DNA of 64,000 nt from Hyphomicrobiales bacterium (GCA_900469955.1 UBYX01000006.1:1-64000); one strand, 5' to 3'. Counted from the first letter of the stretch, positions 8,594-18,010 are shown. Numbers and translations are program-made. Notes: generated by a model from the letters alone, not told the origin.

Positions 8594-8794
8594 TTACTTC
8601 AAAGAAGTACCTGCGAAGACCATGAGCTTCGCGGCGACATCGCGCGCGCATTGTCCCTCAATGGCTACTGCCATTTGCCCCTTGTTGGTGAGCAGGTGCA
8701 TGATTCCAACCGGAGGATCGGCCTGCAACGTCTCGATCTCGCATTGCAGGAGGAAAGTCGGCCGGTTCTCTGGCCCTTTGCTCACGATACGCAT
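8594..8794 (-). CDS. Small hypothetical protein
   Basis: 66-aa protein beginning MRIVSKGPENRPTFLLQCE. I start it at the ATG at 8794 because GAAGGAG lies six bases upstream. A non-ATG start eight codons earlier lacks a ribosome-binding site. It is the first of three small same-strand genes, with a gap of about 20 bp to the next. No recognisable domain. Confidence 0.6.
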   Translation of the reverse strand: MRIVSKGPENRPTFLLQCEIETLQADPPVGIMHLLTNKGQMAVAIEGQCARDVAAKLMVFAGTSLK

Positions 8795-9102
8795 AACTTC
8801 TCCTTCGCACCGAAGCACGTTCTTAAGGTGTGGATAATATGTGGATAGCCGCCTTCATTGCGGCTGAGGTGTTCTTATTATGTTCTCGTCAACGCAAGAG
8901 TCAACAAGGATTCTTTTGAGCTTTGATGAACGGGCGACTGCCAAACGAAGGCCCGGCTTGCGTTGCGGAGATCGAACACTGAGCGGGCCACTGGCGCGAA
9001 GCGACATTCCATCGGAAATGGGCAGGAAGCTTGCTGACGCTGACTGACGCTGACCAAGTCTCCGTGCTATCGGATTAGTTGTGAGACAGTAATGATTCCC
9101 CG
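8795..9102. other. Intergenic region with a 2 x 10-bp tandem repeat
   Basis: No gene could be supported in these 308 bp between divergent genes. A perfect tandem duplication of TGACGCTGAC lies at 9035-9054. The interval should contain promoters for both directions, but none stands out. Confidence 0.5.
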
Positions 9103-9708
9103 ATGCCCATGCGCCTACTCCTTCTTCCGCTAATGGCCGCCCTTCTAAACCCGATCTCTGCATTTGCTGATCTCGAAGACCCCAGAACACATGGGGCAGA
9201 GGCCCGCGAGCCTGGTGAGAATCCGTCGTGCGAAATCCTCAACCGCGCTTATATGCGCACCGTAAACAGCGGTCGGTATTCGGTAGATTACTATGAGCCG
9301 AAGGAAAACGGGAAAGAGGTACTGCGATCGCAGGGGCGATTTATCGGCCGCTCCTATCACTACCGATTTGACTCCCGCTTATGGAATGAGCGACAGCGCC
9401 CGTTGTTGACCACGATCACGATGGGCAGGCCCGTCGTTCAAGATTGTGTTCGGCTCGACGACGAGGATGTAGACGGCGTGCCGTCAATGCACATCCGCGG
9501 GAAATGGCAGCGAGACGGGAAGATCGCCACGACTGACGTATGGATTGCCAAGGATGAGCTGGTCTATGTGAAGGCGCTTCGGAGTTTTTCGTCAGATCCT
9601 CCCCGGCTTCTTCCTTTTTCTAAGATCGTTGAACGGTACATGCTGGATCGGAACATGGGAGTTCCGGAGGCGCCCACAGAGCCGTTTATTTATTATTCCA
9701 CTCCCTAA
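9103..9708 (+). CDS. Exported hypothetical protein
   Basis: 201-aa protein with a clear Sec signal peptide (MPMRLLLLPLMAALLNPISA, cleavage near FADLE). The mature part is a probable beta-rich domain containing VNSGRYSVDYYEP, GRFIGRSYHYRFDSRLW and MHIRGKWQRDGKIATTDVWI. This pattern is seen in unannotated secreted rhizobial proteins. It could start at either of two close in-frame ATGs (9103 or 9109). The 3' end overlaps the convergent gene at 9705-9708. Function unknown. Confidence 0.75.
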   Translation: MPMRLLLLPLMAALLNPISAFADLEDPRTHGAEAREPGENPSCEILNRAYMRTVNSGRYSVDYYEPKENGKEVLRSQGRFIGRSYHYRFDSRLWNERQRPLLTTITMGRPVVQDCVRLDDEDVDGVPSMHIRGKWQRDGKIATTDVWIAKDELVYVKALRSFSSDPPRLLPFSKIVERYMLDRNMGVPEAPTEPFIYYSTP

Positions 9709-9941
9709 TCTAGCTTCCGCTTCAGTGCCTTCAGCAGAGCATCAAGCTCCGCATTGTTGACGTTCGCGAGCATGAGATTGTCCGCAACCTCGATGATGGC
9801 TGCGAGAGTTTCCTCCTCGCTCCAGCCGGCTGCTACTGCAGCCTCGATCACGTCTTGTATGGGGAGTTCGATGGCCATTTGACAGAACAGGTGACGGTTC
9901 TCGTCATCAAGCGGGACAGTCGGGGGAGGGATATGTGCCAT
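9705..9941 (-). CDS. Small hypothetical protein
   Basis: 78-aa acidic, mostly helical protein (PIQDVIEAAVAAGWSEEETL, DALLKALKRKLD). The arrangement resembles a UBA-like or helix-turn-helix mini-domain, but this is only an impression. It is convergent with the exported protein gene, sharing 4 bp. The 253 bp upstream of it (9942-10194) hold nothing I can support. Confidence 0.65.
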   Translation of the reverse strand: MAHIPPPTVPLDDENRHLFCQMAIELPIQDVIEAAVAAGWSEEETLAAIIEVADNLMLANVNNAELDALLKALKRKLD

Positions 9942-10194
9942 GAGGGAAGGATAGGGCGGCCTAGGCCGCTGACCACCGGGGCGTGGGCATCTTTGGACGC
10001 TCGTCTAGTCTGATCACCTAACGTACTCGACGCAGGCGAGAAGCTGTGCGACCGTTCCAAGCGATGGTTGGGCCGACAACTCGGCGGATCAAGGTAACTC
10101 CAGACAGTGCGGCCAAGCATTCCGCGCTCGAAGCAAAAAAATGCTCGCCGATGACTTAGTCCTCGCCCAGGTCTGGATGAAGGAGAATTTCTCG

Positions 10195-11166
10195 TCACCG
10201 ATGGGGAACCTTTAGTACCTCGGAATAGAAACTGATCACGGCTCGGCGCGCTAACGTGTGGGCTTCCTCGACGTTACCATCCCGGGCATTGAAATAGGCC
10301 TTAGCCAGTACACCAGTGGCGAGGTCGAAGTCTCCTTTGCATGACAGAAATCCGTCTACGGATTTGCGGCACGAGAACACTGATCCGTCATCGAACACCC
10401 AGGATCCATCGGGATGTTCGGTAGCTATTTTATGTCTCCGGCCCTCGCGTGGCGGATAATCCCCCTCTGCCTGTTTTTCTGCCCAAAACAGGTGCGATGC
10501 GACGCGTCCGAAACCAATCGTCCGTCCAGGAAAATCCGCGTTGCTATAGATAGACAACTGTTCCAGGGGCCGTGCACCACAGACGAGTGGAGTCGCAACG
10601 GTTTGTCGCTCACCGCACTGCCGGTCATACCAGTCCTTCACATCTGGCTCGGGGCGAGACGTGATGTTATCGAAGAAGAACGTTGTCGAATAGGCTATAA
10701 CGGTCGAGCCATCAGCAGTTTCGTCGCACAGTCGCCGCAGGTTCGATGGTACACTCAGCGAGAAATTTTCATTCTGCGCGCGAATCAGGATGAGGGGCCA
10801 ATTCGGGATGGAAAGAACTTCCTTAGAAAGGCTCACGTCAAACGACTGCTGAGCGCTGCATTCCGCCGCTGGAGGTCGCCGCTTCCATTGCTCGTAACCT
10901 GTCATTAGCGCAAAAGCAGCGGGGGCCGTCCCAAGAGCCAGTACGGAGATCAGTATGCTTGGTAAGCTCAACCGCTTCCAAGCCCGCGCAAGCGTAATAG
11001 CTCGCGCCAATATCCCCGCTGCCGCTCCTGCGAACATGATGACAAGGAGGACGCTGCCTAGTGCGTACCCCAAGTTTTGGCCCGATAAAGGAACTCTAGC
11101 ATGGTCGATCCAGCAATACGTTATGAATGCAAGTAGGACGCCCGACGCCACAACGAATGAGCGCAC
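10195..11166 (-). CDS. Hypothetical membrane protein
   Basis: 323-aa protein with three hydrophobic helices at the N-terminus: VVASGVLLAFITYCWI, LGSVLLVIMFAGAAAGIL and ILISVLALGTAPAAFALM. A soluble, presumably extracytoplasmic region of about 220 residues follows. It contains several cysteines (AAECS, RRLCDET, RQCGER, VCGARP, FSCRK, LSCKGD) that could form disulfides. No family recognised. It stands alone. Confidence 0.7.
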   Translation of the reverse strand: MRSFVVASGVLLAFITYCWIDHARVPLSGQNLGYALGSVLLVIMFAGAAAGILARAITLARAWKRLSLPSILISVLALGTAPAAFALMTGYEQWKRRPPAAECSAQQSFDVSLSKEVLSIPNWPLILIRAQNENFSLSVPSNLRRLCDETADGSTVIAYSTTFFFDNITSRPEPDVKDWYDRQCGERQTVATPLVCGARPLEQLSIYSNADFPGRTIGFGRVASHLFWAEKQAEGDYPPREGRRHKIATEHPDGSWVFDDGSVFSCRKSVDGFLSCKGDFDLATGVLAKAYFNARDGNVEEAHTLARRAVISFYSEVLKVPHR

Positions 11167-11234
11167 GTTCCAACTCAGCCTCCGGCTTGAGGCCTACCTG
11201 GTGCCGACAATCGCCGAATGGGTGTTAACCGAAG

Positions 11235-11427
11235 ATGAAGCGCGGGCGCTTTCTTGATCCGGCCGAAGCCGTGTTCGTCGCCATGCAGTCTTTCATGGAA
11301 CTGGATGAAAATCCGGACCTGAAAGCTGTTCGATCGCGAAATCGCCAAGGCTCTTGCGGATGAGCGGCCGGGCATTCCAAGCGAAGAAGTCCTGGCGCGG
11401 ATTGAGGCAAAGATCGCCACGCCGTGA
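11235..11427 (+). pseudogene. Frameshifted type II antitoxin-like remnant
   Basis: The frame from ATG 11235 encodes FLDPAEAVFVAMQSFMELDE, then NPDLKA. After a one-base shift near 11330 it continues as LFDREIAKALADERPGIPSE, then EVLARIEAKIATP, ending at TGA 11425-11427. The C-terminal pattern (ALADERPGIPSEEVLARI) is that of RelB/StbD-like antitoxins. No intact partner toxin is visible downstream. The shift is seen; the antitoxin assignment is from family pattern. Confidence 0.6.
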
Positions 11428-11515
11428 AATCGAGCCGCCGGTCTGGACGAAGATATCCTATCCGTCCCCAAGCGGGGGGCTTAAGATTCATATTCAACGA
11501 ACTAAGGCAAAATCC

Positions 11516-13742
11516 CTAAAAGCGGTCCTCATCAACCCGCATAGCCTCTCTGATCTCGGCTAACCGGCGGCTTCTTTCCGGCGAAGGATCGGCGTCTTCG
11601 AGGGCGTCGAGGCGAACCAAGGCAGCATCCCAATCCAGGAAATATTCTACCGCAGATTTTCGGAGCGGGTAGTAGACCTTGTCAGATACAGCAAGCCCGC
11701 GCATTTCCAGCAATAGCTCTATGAATTTATCGTCATCGGCGATAAACGATTGCACCCATTCCCGAGGGGCTTCCACCCCCGCAAGGTCTTTCCATCCGTA
11801 TAATATTCCAGACAATTCAGGATAGGCGGGGAGGGTTTGATCCTCTGCCGCCTGCGTCAGCCGCTGTTTGAGGACCTCCCGATATTTTGTCAGTTCCTCC
11901 GAAGTCAGGTGCCGCATGTCTTGGGGCTTAGCCCGATCGCCGACAATGCCGTGGTCAAGAAGCTCGCTTCGGAAGAATTCTCCGACGAGCCAGCTGAGTG
12001 ATGGACCGTGGTCGAAAATCTCATCGAGCAATGGTTCGACACCATTCGCATCCCGCTTACGCAGGATGTCAATGATATCACCCAGGACCAGTTCAGCTTT
12101 ATCAGCTATCGACCGCCGGAAAAGGCTCGCGGCGCCGGTCTTTCCGATGGCGTAGTCCATGACGTCTGTAACCGCGAGCCCAAACCCCCGCATCTGACTC
12201 GTCTCGAATGTTCCGATGTACGATGAGTTCAGTCGATCCAGGATGTACTCAAACCAGTTCTGGCCGAGCGGCCTGGGTGCGTCGACATATTCCCGAAGCT
12301 TCTGCGCCAACGCAACGCGGTCGTTTTTTGGCCAGATCAAGTAGCTCAGCCATTTTGCTGTCAGACAGGGCAGTTCGTGGCCCGCTGAGTGCGAAGTAAC
12401 ATCGATAGTGTAACGGGCTGCCGAGTCGCCGTTTTCGAATGTAGTCGTGGGTGTGCCGGTCGTAGACGGGTTGGAAAACGCACTTCTTCGCGTCTTCATG
12501 ATATTGCAACCCCGGAATGAAATCGCTGAGATTCCATATCGACCGATGTGATCCAATGGTGTCAGAAGGCAGCAGCACTTTAAGTTGCGTGCCGATCTCG
12601 TCAATATCATCGTCGCTGACACGGGCATCGCCCGTAAAGATCACTGATCGGACCGAGAGGTAGTTTTCCAGCCACCGATAGAGGGCGGGTTGAAGGATTT
12701 TGATCAAGCTGATCCGGCAGAGGTCCGCAAAATTAAGTTCCTGCGCCATGTTGCGATAGGCGAATTTGATCGCATTTAACACCAGCTTCACATCACGCGG
12801 GGTGCGGAGACCCGATCCCTCATGGTCAATCGCACTGCGAATGTCGGCTGCTTCCTCTCCGTCCGGCTCTCTGCCGTTGATTTCGCGATATATTGCGAAG
12901 ACGCGATCAAGTAGCGATAGCCGGAGGTCGAATGGTTCCGGCAATGGGATCGAAAACGTCAATTGGACGATCTTCTGCAGAAAGATGTCTCCATTTTTGA
13001 CTTTAAGCCCTATTTCGAGCGCATGGGCAAGCACGGATCTGTCGTAGCACATGACGTACGCGAGCTTCGGAAAGTCGGCGACGGATCGGACCATGCGGAT
13101 GACCTCAACGGCCTGCTGAGGCTCAAGTCGGTCGAGGTCATCGATCAACACCAGAAATCGCTGATCAAGGCTCCCCAGTTTTTCCGAAATCAGCTTCTTC
13201 ACCTCGGCGTCTGTCGGCTGACGTCTTAGCTTTTCCAGATAATCCGCACCAACTCCGAGAGCGGTGCCGATTGCCGCGGCGGGCGGATAGAAAGCGCCAG
13301 CCACACTTGCCAGTGGAGCTAGCGTTCGGCCCGTGCGGGCGCCATATTTCCGGATGACCTCTCCATATTCGGCAGCTTTCTTCTTGCTGCGTCCAAACCG
13401 GTTTGTCGTCTGCGGTGCCTCAGCCTGCGCTTCAAGAATGTCCGCAATTGCGTCCGTCAGCGAACCGACGAGGGTACTGGAATCACCCGCCAACCAAGGA
13501 GCGAGGGTGATTACATGCACGTTAGGACGATTTAGCTTCGGCAGTTCCTGGCGGAGAAAATTGAGCAAGCTGGTCTTACCAGAACCCCAGGGGCCTTCAA
13601 TACCAATGACCATGCCGTCGCTCGCGGAAGCATCGACCAGGGACGGCGCCAACTTCTTGGCGATTTCCACGAAACCAAATTCGTCAGCATTGATATCGTC
13701 AAGCGCGCGATCCGTTTCGGACGCGAGGGCGGTGGTGGGCAT
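11516..13742 (-). pseudogene. KAP-family P-loop NTPase, interrupted by a frameshift
   Basis: Two overlapping minus-strand frames form one KAP NTPase of about 740 codons. The first (from ATG 13742) has Walker A GIEGPWGSGKTSLLNF (residues 48-63), Walker B FLVLIDDLDRLEP near residue 197 and the KAP segment RMVRSVADFPKLAYVMCYDR. Near 12324-12329 a run of six A on the coding strand disrupts the frame. The first frame runs on to a spurious tail ending at 12249. The other frame continues naturally (NDRVALAQKLREYVDA, NWFEYILDRLNSSYIGTFET) to 11516. One extra A explains everything. KAP proteins are membrane-associated or conflict-related NTPases. This copy has no obvious partner. A sequencing error in the homopolymer remains possible, so the gene may be intact. 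Confidence 0.85.
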
Positions 13743-14323
13743 ATTCGTCTGAATCCAGTATCGATAGGCGGGTTAGGCACTTATTGAAACGTAGGGTTGT
13801 TTTGGCGTCAATGGCAATTATCTAAGCGCAGGAGGTCATCGCATCCGGTTCGTTAGCTTCAGCAGACTATGCGACGACTCGCCCGTTTCGATAGCACAGC
13901 CCGAGTACGAGCCACGAAGCAGCTTTAGGCTCCGGTTCGCAGAAACTTGACCCCCTTGCCGCTGATTTAGAAGCCTCGTAGAACCCTCGAATTATTCATT
14001 TTTAAGAAAAGTGTTGTTTTATCAAAAAATTTAGAGAGAACCCCTTAATTATCAGGGGTTGTAATCAGATCCCTTTCTCGCGATGGTAACGCGCCACTCG
14101 CTAAGCGAATGGCATTCGCAATTTCTATATCGAAGTCACAACACAGCATTTGGATACGTCTCGCCCAAACGATTTCAAACTACAAGCTCGACATCTTGAG
14201 TGCGGCTCACCGTCACGGCAAAGTACTGACCGCGCTTCTGGTGCAGTCAACACGTCAGTTTGCAATCGACCGCTCAATGAACAGCCGGACAGATATCCGA
14301 CAAGCACATTTGAGGAGAAAAAA
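13743..14323. other. A+T-rich intergenic leader upstream of an RTX-type gene
   Basis: No gene could be supported in these 581 bp. The stretch 13990-14060 is strikingly A+T-rich compared with the surroundings. It contains a 7-bp hairpin, AACCCCT (14039-14045), loop of 8, AGGGGTT (14054-14060). It probably holds the promoter of the gene at 14324, and the hairpin could be regulatory or end transcription from the left. Confidence 0.45.
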
Positions 14324-15292
14324 ATGCCGACATTCATTACCCCTTACTGGCAGTATGGCAGCAATGGCGACTACGCTCCCGACGCGTTCGTAGGTACCAG
14401 CGAAAACGACACATTCCAGCTCGGTGGAAGCGAGGCTGGAACTTCAGGCGGCATCCGCAACGGCTGGGATACATTCAGCGGTGGCTTTGGCACGGACCGA
14501 ATCTATATTGCACCGAAGTCCGGCTTTTCCTGGACTGCCGCCTATATTGACACCAATGGGCTGGACAGCGTGGAGAGGATTGAGTTCCACGACTCGCTGT
14601 CTGTGCGTCCGGTCTATTTTCAAAGCAGCGTGAATTTCTCGAGCGTGACATACATGAGCTTGAACACCAAGGTCTACGGGAGCGGGTTCAGCGATACCTT
14701 CCTCGGGGGCAGCCTCGGTGAGTACGTGGAAGGAGATGCCGGTAACGATACGCTCTACGGAAACGGCGGCAACGACAACCTTTATGGTGACACTACCTCG
14801 AATAACCCCAATCCGGCGCAAAGGAACCCGATCGGTCATGACAACCTATACGGCGGAAATGGCGACGATTTCCTTTATGGTCAGTGGGGCAATGATAGGC
14901 TTTGGGGTGAAGCCGGCAATGATCGGCTCGACGGTGATGTCGGCGCGGACGAATTGCGCGGCGGACTTGGCAACGACGAACTCTTCGGCGGCGTGAGTTC
15001 TGACCTTCTCGATGGGGGTGCCGGCATAAACCACATATGGGGCGGCGTGAGCACGGAGCTTGATACGTTCCAATTCACATCCACCACGGATCAAAGCGTC
15101 ATTGAAGATTATGAAATCGGCGAGGATTTGCGTTTCAGCTTAGCCATTGCTGACGATCTCAGCGATCTGACATTCTCGGACGACGCAAACGGAAATGCCC
15201 ACATCACTGTGGGCTCCGTCGATATTACCTTTACCGGGATATCATCCGCATCGATTTCTACGTCTGATATTTTCTTCGGTACCTACTCATAA
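14324..15292 (+). CDS. RTX-type (hemolysin-like) calcium-binding protein
   Basis: 322-aa protein whose centre (about residues 128-235) carries RTX nonapeptide repeats of the GGxGxDxUx type: GDAGNDTLYGNGGNDNLYGD, GGNGDDFLYGQWGNDRLWGE, AGNDRLDGD and GLGNDELFGG. Such repeats bind calcium and fold as a parallel beta-roll after export. There is no Sec signal, consistent with type I secretion, and the C-terminal 70 residues (FTSTTDQSVIEDYEIGEDL, DITFTGISSASIST, DIFFGTYS) look like a secretion tail. No HlyB/HlyD genes are nearby. TGAGGAG precedes the ATG by six to seven bases. Upstream in-frame codons lie in the leader and are not used. Enzymatic activity is not apparent. Confidence 0.85.
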   Translation: MPTFITPYWQYGSNGDYAPDAFVGTSENDTFQLGGSEAGTSGGIRNGWDTFSGGFGTDRIYIAPKSGFSWTAAYIDTNGLDSVERIEFHDSLSVRPVYFQSSVNFSSVTYMSLNTKVYGSGFSDTFLGGSLGEYVEGDAGNDTLYGNGGNDNLYGDTTSNNPNPAQRNPIGHDNLYGGNGDDFLYGQWGNDRLWGEAGNDRLDGDVGADELRGGLGNDELFGGVSSDLLDGGAGINHIWGGVSTELDTFQFTSTTDQSVIEDYEIGEDLRFSLAIADDLSDLTFSDDANGNAHITVGSVDITFTGISSASISTSDIFFGTYS

Positions 15293-15302
15293 TCGATAGC
15301 AA

Positions 15303-15332
15303 TGATCCTGCTTCCCATAGGAAGCAGGATCA
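15303..15332. terminator. Bidirectional hairpin between convergent RTX-type genes
   Basis: TGATCCTGCTTCC (15303-15315), loop CATA, GGAAGCAGGATCA (15320-15332): a perfect 13-bp stem. It lies 11 bp after one stop codon and 3 bp before the other gene's stop, serving both convergent genes. No long T run follows on either strand, so termination efficiency is uncertain. Confidence 0.75.
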
Positions 15333-15334
15333 CT

Positions 15335-16444
15335 TTAGTGTTCGCCGTAAGCCCGGGCGGCGGAATTTATATCACGAGGGACCAAATCAATGGTGGTTCC
15401 ATCCGCAAAGGAAAGGCTGAGTTCGCCCTTGGCGAGATCCACGGTGATGCGGTCGCTGTCATTGCCGGTAAAGCTGATCGTGGCCGTGGTGCCATCGAAT
15501 TCGATTTTCGCTTTGTCAGAGGTAATTCCCGGCTCGAAAGCCAACAATGCCGAACCGCGGACCTTGATGGTGTCCATCCCATCACCCACGCCGTAACGCA
15601 TTGTTGCGCTGCCGTTGATGCTGATCTTGTCGTCACCCCGACCGGCATGAATCTGGTTGCCGTCACGCCGGGCGTCGATGAAATCGTTACCCTCGCCAGC
15701 TTCGATCAAGCTGCTTTCGGCCTCGATGCGATCATCGCCGGCACCAGAGTCGATAACGGAGTGCCCGCTCTGGATCCAGTCCTTGCCGCTTCCCGAGCGG
15801 ATATTGTTTTCAAAGCCGCCGAAAATCATGTTGTCGCCGCCACCTGCATCGATGGTGTTCTGCCCGAAAGCCTGGATCAAATCGTTCCCTGCCCCCGCAA
15901 TGATCGTGTTATCAACATTGGCAGAGATCTTGTTGTTACCTCCACCGGCGTTGATTGAATTCCCTGTATTTGAGGAAATAACGTCATCGCCAGCGCCGCT
16001 CCTGATCGTGTTTTTCGAGTTACTGAAAACGCTATCGTCGCCATCGCCAGTATCGATATCGTTACTGGAATTCGCCCAGATCACGTCATTCCCCGCTCCG
16101 GATTGGACATTGTTGGAGGAATTAACCAGGATTTGGTCGTCACCTTTTCCGGTCTGGATCAGGCTATCTGAACCTCCCCAAATCGTGTTGTTGCCATCGG
16201 CGGCATCAATCGTCGCCTTCGCGCCACTCTGGATGTGATCGTCCTGCTCGGTACCCTTGAATGTGCCCCCGCTGTTCAAAATGATTCTGGTAATGGCATC
16301 GAGGGCGGCCAGAGAAGATGCAGATCCATCGGAAATTCCGGGCGCTTGGGCGACAGGCAATGATGTCTCTGGTGCGCTCGGTTGCGCCATCGCTTTAAGG
16401 ATCGTTAATGCTGCTGCATTCCCAATCGGAGTGATCGACGTCAT
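15335..16444 (-). CDS. RTX-like / beta-helix calcium-binding protein
   Basis: 369-aa protein with an Ala/Ser-rich N-terminus and, from about residue 60 to 275, an irregular repeat of 18-20 residues: TGDGDDSVFSNSKNTIRS, GAGDDVISSNTGNSINA and GAGNDLIQAFGQNTIDA. Each unit carries a GxGxD/N calcium-type turn alternating with an N-T/N-S turn. This is a degenerate RTX/parallel-beta-helix pattern. The C-terminal 80 residues (GVGDGMDTIKVRGSALLAFE, SFTGNDSDRITVDLAKGELS) resemble the terminal domain seen in haemolysin-type calcium-binding proteins. No signal peptide is evident. It is convergent with the RTX gene at 14324, which suggests a locus-specific pair. Confidence 0.8.
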   Translation of the reverse strand: MTSITPIGNAAALTILKAMAQPSAPETSLPVAQAPGISDGSASSLAALDAITRIILNSGGTFKGTEQDDHIQSGAKATIDAADGNNTIWGGSDSLIQTGKGDDQILVNSSNNVQSGAGNDVIWANSSNDIDTGDGDDSVFSNSKNTIRSGAGDDVISSNTGNSINAGGGNNKISANVDNTIIAGAGNDLIQAFGQNTIDAGGGDNMIFGGFENNIRSGSGKDWIQSGHSVIDSGAGDDRIEAESSLIEAGEGNDFIDARRDGNQIHAGRGDDKISINGSATMRYGVGDGMDTIKVRGSALLAFEPGITSDKAKIEFDGTTATISFTGNDSDRITVDLAKGELSLSFADGTTIDLVPRDINSAARAYGEH

Positions 16445-16931
16445 GAAAATGACCTTTCACCAAAAGATGTTCTGGAAGATTCAGAGGGCACTCAAGCTTG
16501 GCATCATGCCTCGCGCAAAAATCTATGGTTCGGATGGATGCAACCTACATTTTGCATGGTTAACGAATGGATAATGCGCGATTGTGAGTTGTAGGATGCA
16601 AACCGGTACAATGGGAAAATTCGCCGCTAGGTCCCGTTCCCTGCTCGATAACCTCTTTCGTTTTGGGAATTATGTGCATAGAGGTAGCCACTAACGGTCA
16701 TGGGCATCCCACGCGAGCTTGATGTCGTGAAACGACCACTCACGGCGGCGGCCATAGGCGGGACTCGGGCGGCTGAAGCATTCGTTCATGCGGGTCTCCC
16801 GTTGGAACTTCATGAACCAAGCAGTGGATTTCGGTTTGCCCCGCGCCGTTGCCGAAATTTGGCGGATGATGCCACTGGTGAGATCAAGCGTCACGATCGG
16901 CCGAGCTTCGGGCGTAGGGGGCTCGACAACG
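16445..16931. other. Intergenic region with an unassigned open reading fragment
   Basis: Upstream of the 15335-16444 gene this holds its presumed promoter and an ATGCAA/TTGCAT inverted repeat near 16538-16556. At 16691-16894 on the minus strand an open frame of 67 codons (PKSTAWFMKFQRETRMNE, REWSFHDIKLAWDAHDR) continues the direction of the decayed integrase, but in another frame. I cannot assign it to a family. Confidence 0.35.
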
Positions 16932-17701
16932 TCATCGGCGGGGAGCTGCGATCCCCGATAATGGCGGCGTCGTTTTTAAAGGTGCAACTTCGATGAAGGC
17001 AGGCTGTGTCCTCGAAGCCGAACCGCCCGTGAGTTCGCTGAGGTTGCGATCGGCAAGCGGATGCCGTTCCGCGACGTCGAAGAGAGCCTCTGCCCGGCCG
17101 CTGAAATAGGCCTTTATGGCCTTTTCCTCGTTCAGAGGGTGTGGACTGATTTCGAAGAGGTGCATCAATCTTCGAATGCCCGCCTTGAAGCCGCGCGTGT
17201 TCGCCTCGTGAAGCAGCTCAAAATAGTTGGAGCCGATCGCAGAGATATGGGAGGCGGGAACGCCATTCTGCCTGAGATAGGCGAAGCCGCGGCAATTGGG
17301 CTTCAGCGTCAGGTGATGGGTTATCCCGAACATACCGAGCAGTCGATAGGCCCATCCATTTCCAGATCCATTTCCAGCTCTGAAATGTCGGCGGGACGGC
17401 CATAGCGGCGCGCTGCCATCGAGACATCTTCCAGATGCAGGAGCATCATGTCTCGTTCGTGTTCGCAAAGCTTTTGGAGCTGCGCCTTCGACATCGGTTC
17501 CTTCTGTTTCAATTTCAGTTCGGCGATCAGCATGTTCAGCTTGCGGCCGATCGCCTGCGCTTTTTTATGATCAGAACAGTGAAGGCTCAATGAAAGCCGG
17601 CTGCCCGGTCGGCAATGCCCGAAGGCGTTGGGGACGCGCGCACGCCAATAAAAGATATTGCCGCGGCGGGTGAGATTCTCGACGTCGTGGCGGACCGCCA
17701 T
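16932..17701 (-). pseudogene. Frameshifted tyrosine-recombinase-like (DUF6538 type) integrase fragment
   Basis: From ATG 17701 the protein begins with NLTRRGNIFYWRARVPNAFG, then SLSLHCSDHKKAQAIGRKL. This is the N-terminal DUF6538 arm-binding region seen in many rhizobial phage-type integrases. The frame breaks near 17352: EMDLEMDG continues to a stop at 17321. The neighbouring frame reads GWAYRLLGMFGITHHLTL, then GVPASHISAIGSNYFELLHE and ALFDVAERHPLADRNLSEL down to 16932. No catalytic R-H-R-Y domain is found, so the gene is both frameshifted and truncated. The ~150-bp repeat at 17859 lies just upstream of its start, where att sites usually sit next to an integrase. Confidence 0.7.
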
Positions 17702-17858
17702 GAGGTTTTTGCCCTTGCCTGCGACCGGCGCTGCCGCCGCATATCGCGCGTGGGCATCACCTGTGGGCTACAGTTCTGGGCATCAGGTCGCCAATGATGC
17801 CAAAACGATATCCGGCACGACTGGAAAATCAAGGAATTAAGGGCATTTAGAGAGAATT

Positions 17859-18009
17859 GGCTGGGGAACCTGGATTCTCACATGATTTCAAGGGCTTATC
17901 GAATTCGCCTTGAAATTCCCTCTGTTTTTCCGTCGCGAGCGACGATGCCACCTTTGTGCCCTGGCTTTGGGCATCAGTCAACAGGACGGGCGGGCGGCAA
18001 TAATTTCCG
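17859..18009. repeat. Direct repeat, left copy (possible att-like boundary)
   Basis: About 150 bp, closely similar to 26027-26181 in the same orientation. Shared blocks include GGATTCTCACATGATTTCAA, TCGCGAGCGAC and a long identical stretch from TGCCACCTTTGTGCCC through CATCAGTCAACAGG to the palindromic GCAATAATTTCCG end. It lies in a 560-bp gene-free interval (17702-18261) between the decayed integrase and the metabolic block. Inferred to be the left boundary of an inserted unit. Confidence 0.75.
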
Positions 18010-18010
18010 G
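17994..18010. repeat. Imperfect copy of 17-bp boundary palindrome
   Basis: GCGGCAATAATTTCCGG matches the consensus GCGG(A/C)AATNATT(T/G)CCGC with two unpaired positions. It forms the right end of the left direct repeat. Confidence 0.5.

Noticed and set aside
12310..12345. Programmed frameshifting in the KAP gene at the A6 run
   Set aside because: Known A-run slippage shifts -1, but here +1 is needed to restore the KAP sequence, so an indel or read error is more economical.
14039..14060. Riboswitch in the RTX leader
   Set aside because: Only a simple 7-bp hairpin is visible. No recognised riboswitch core.
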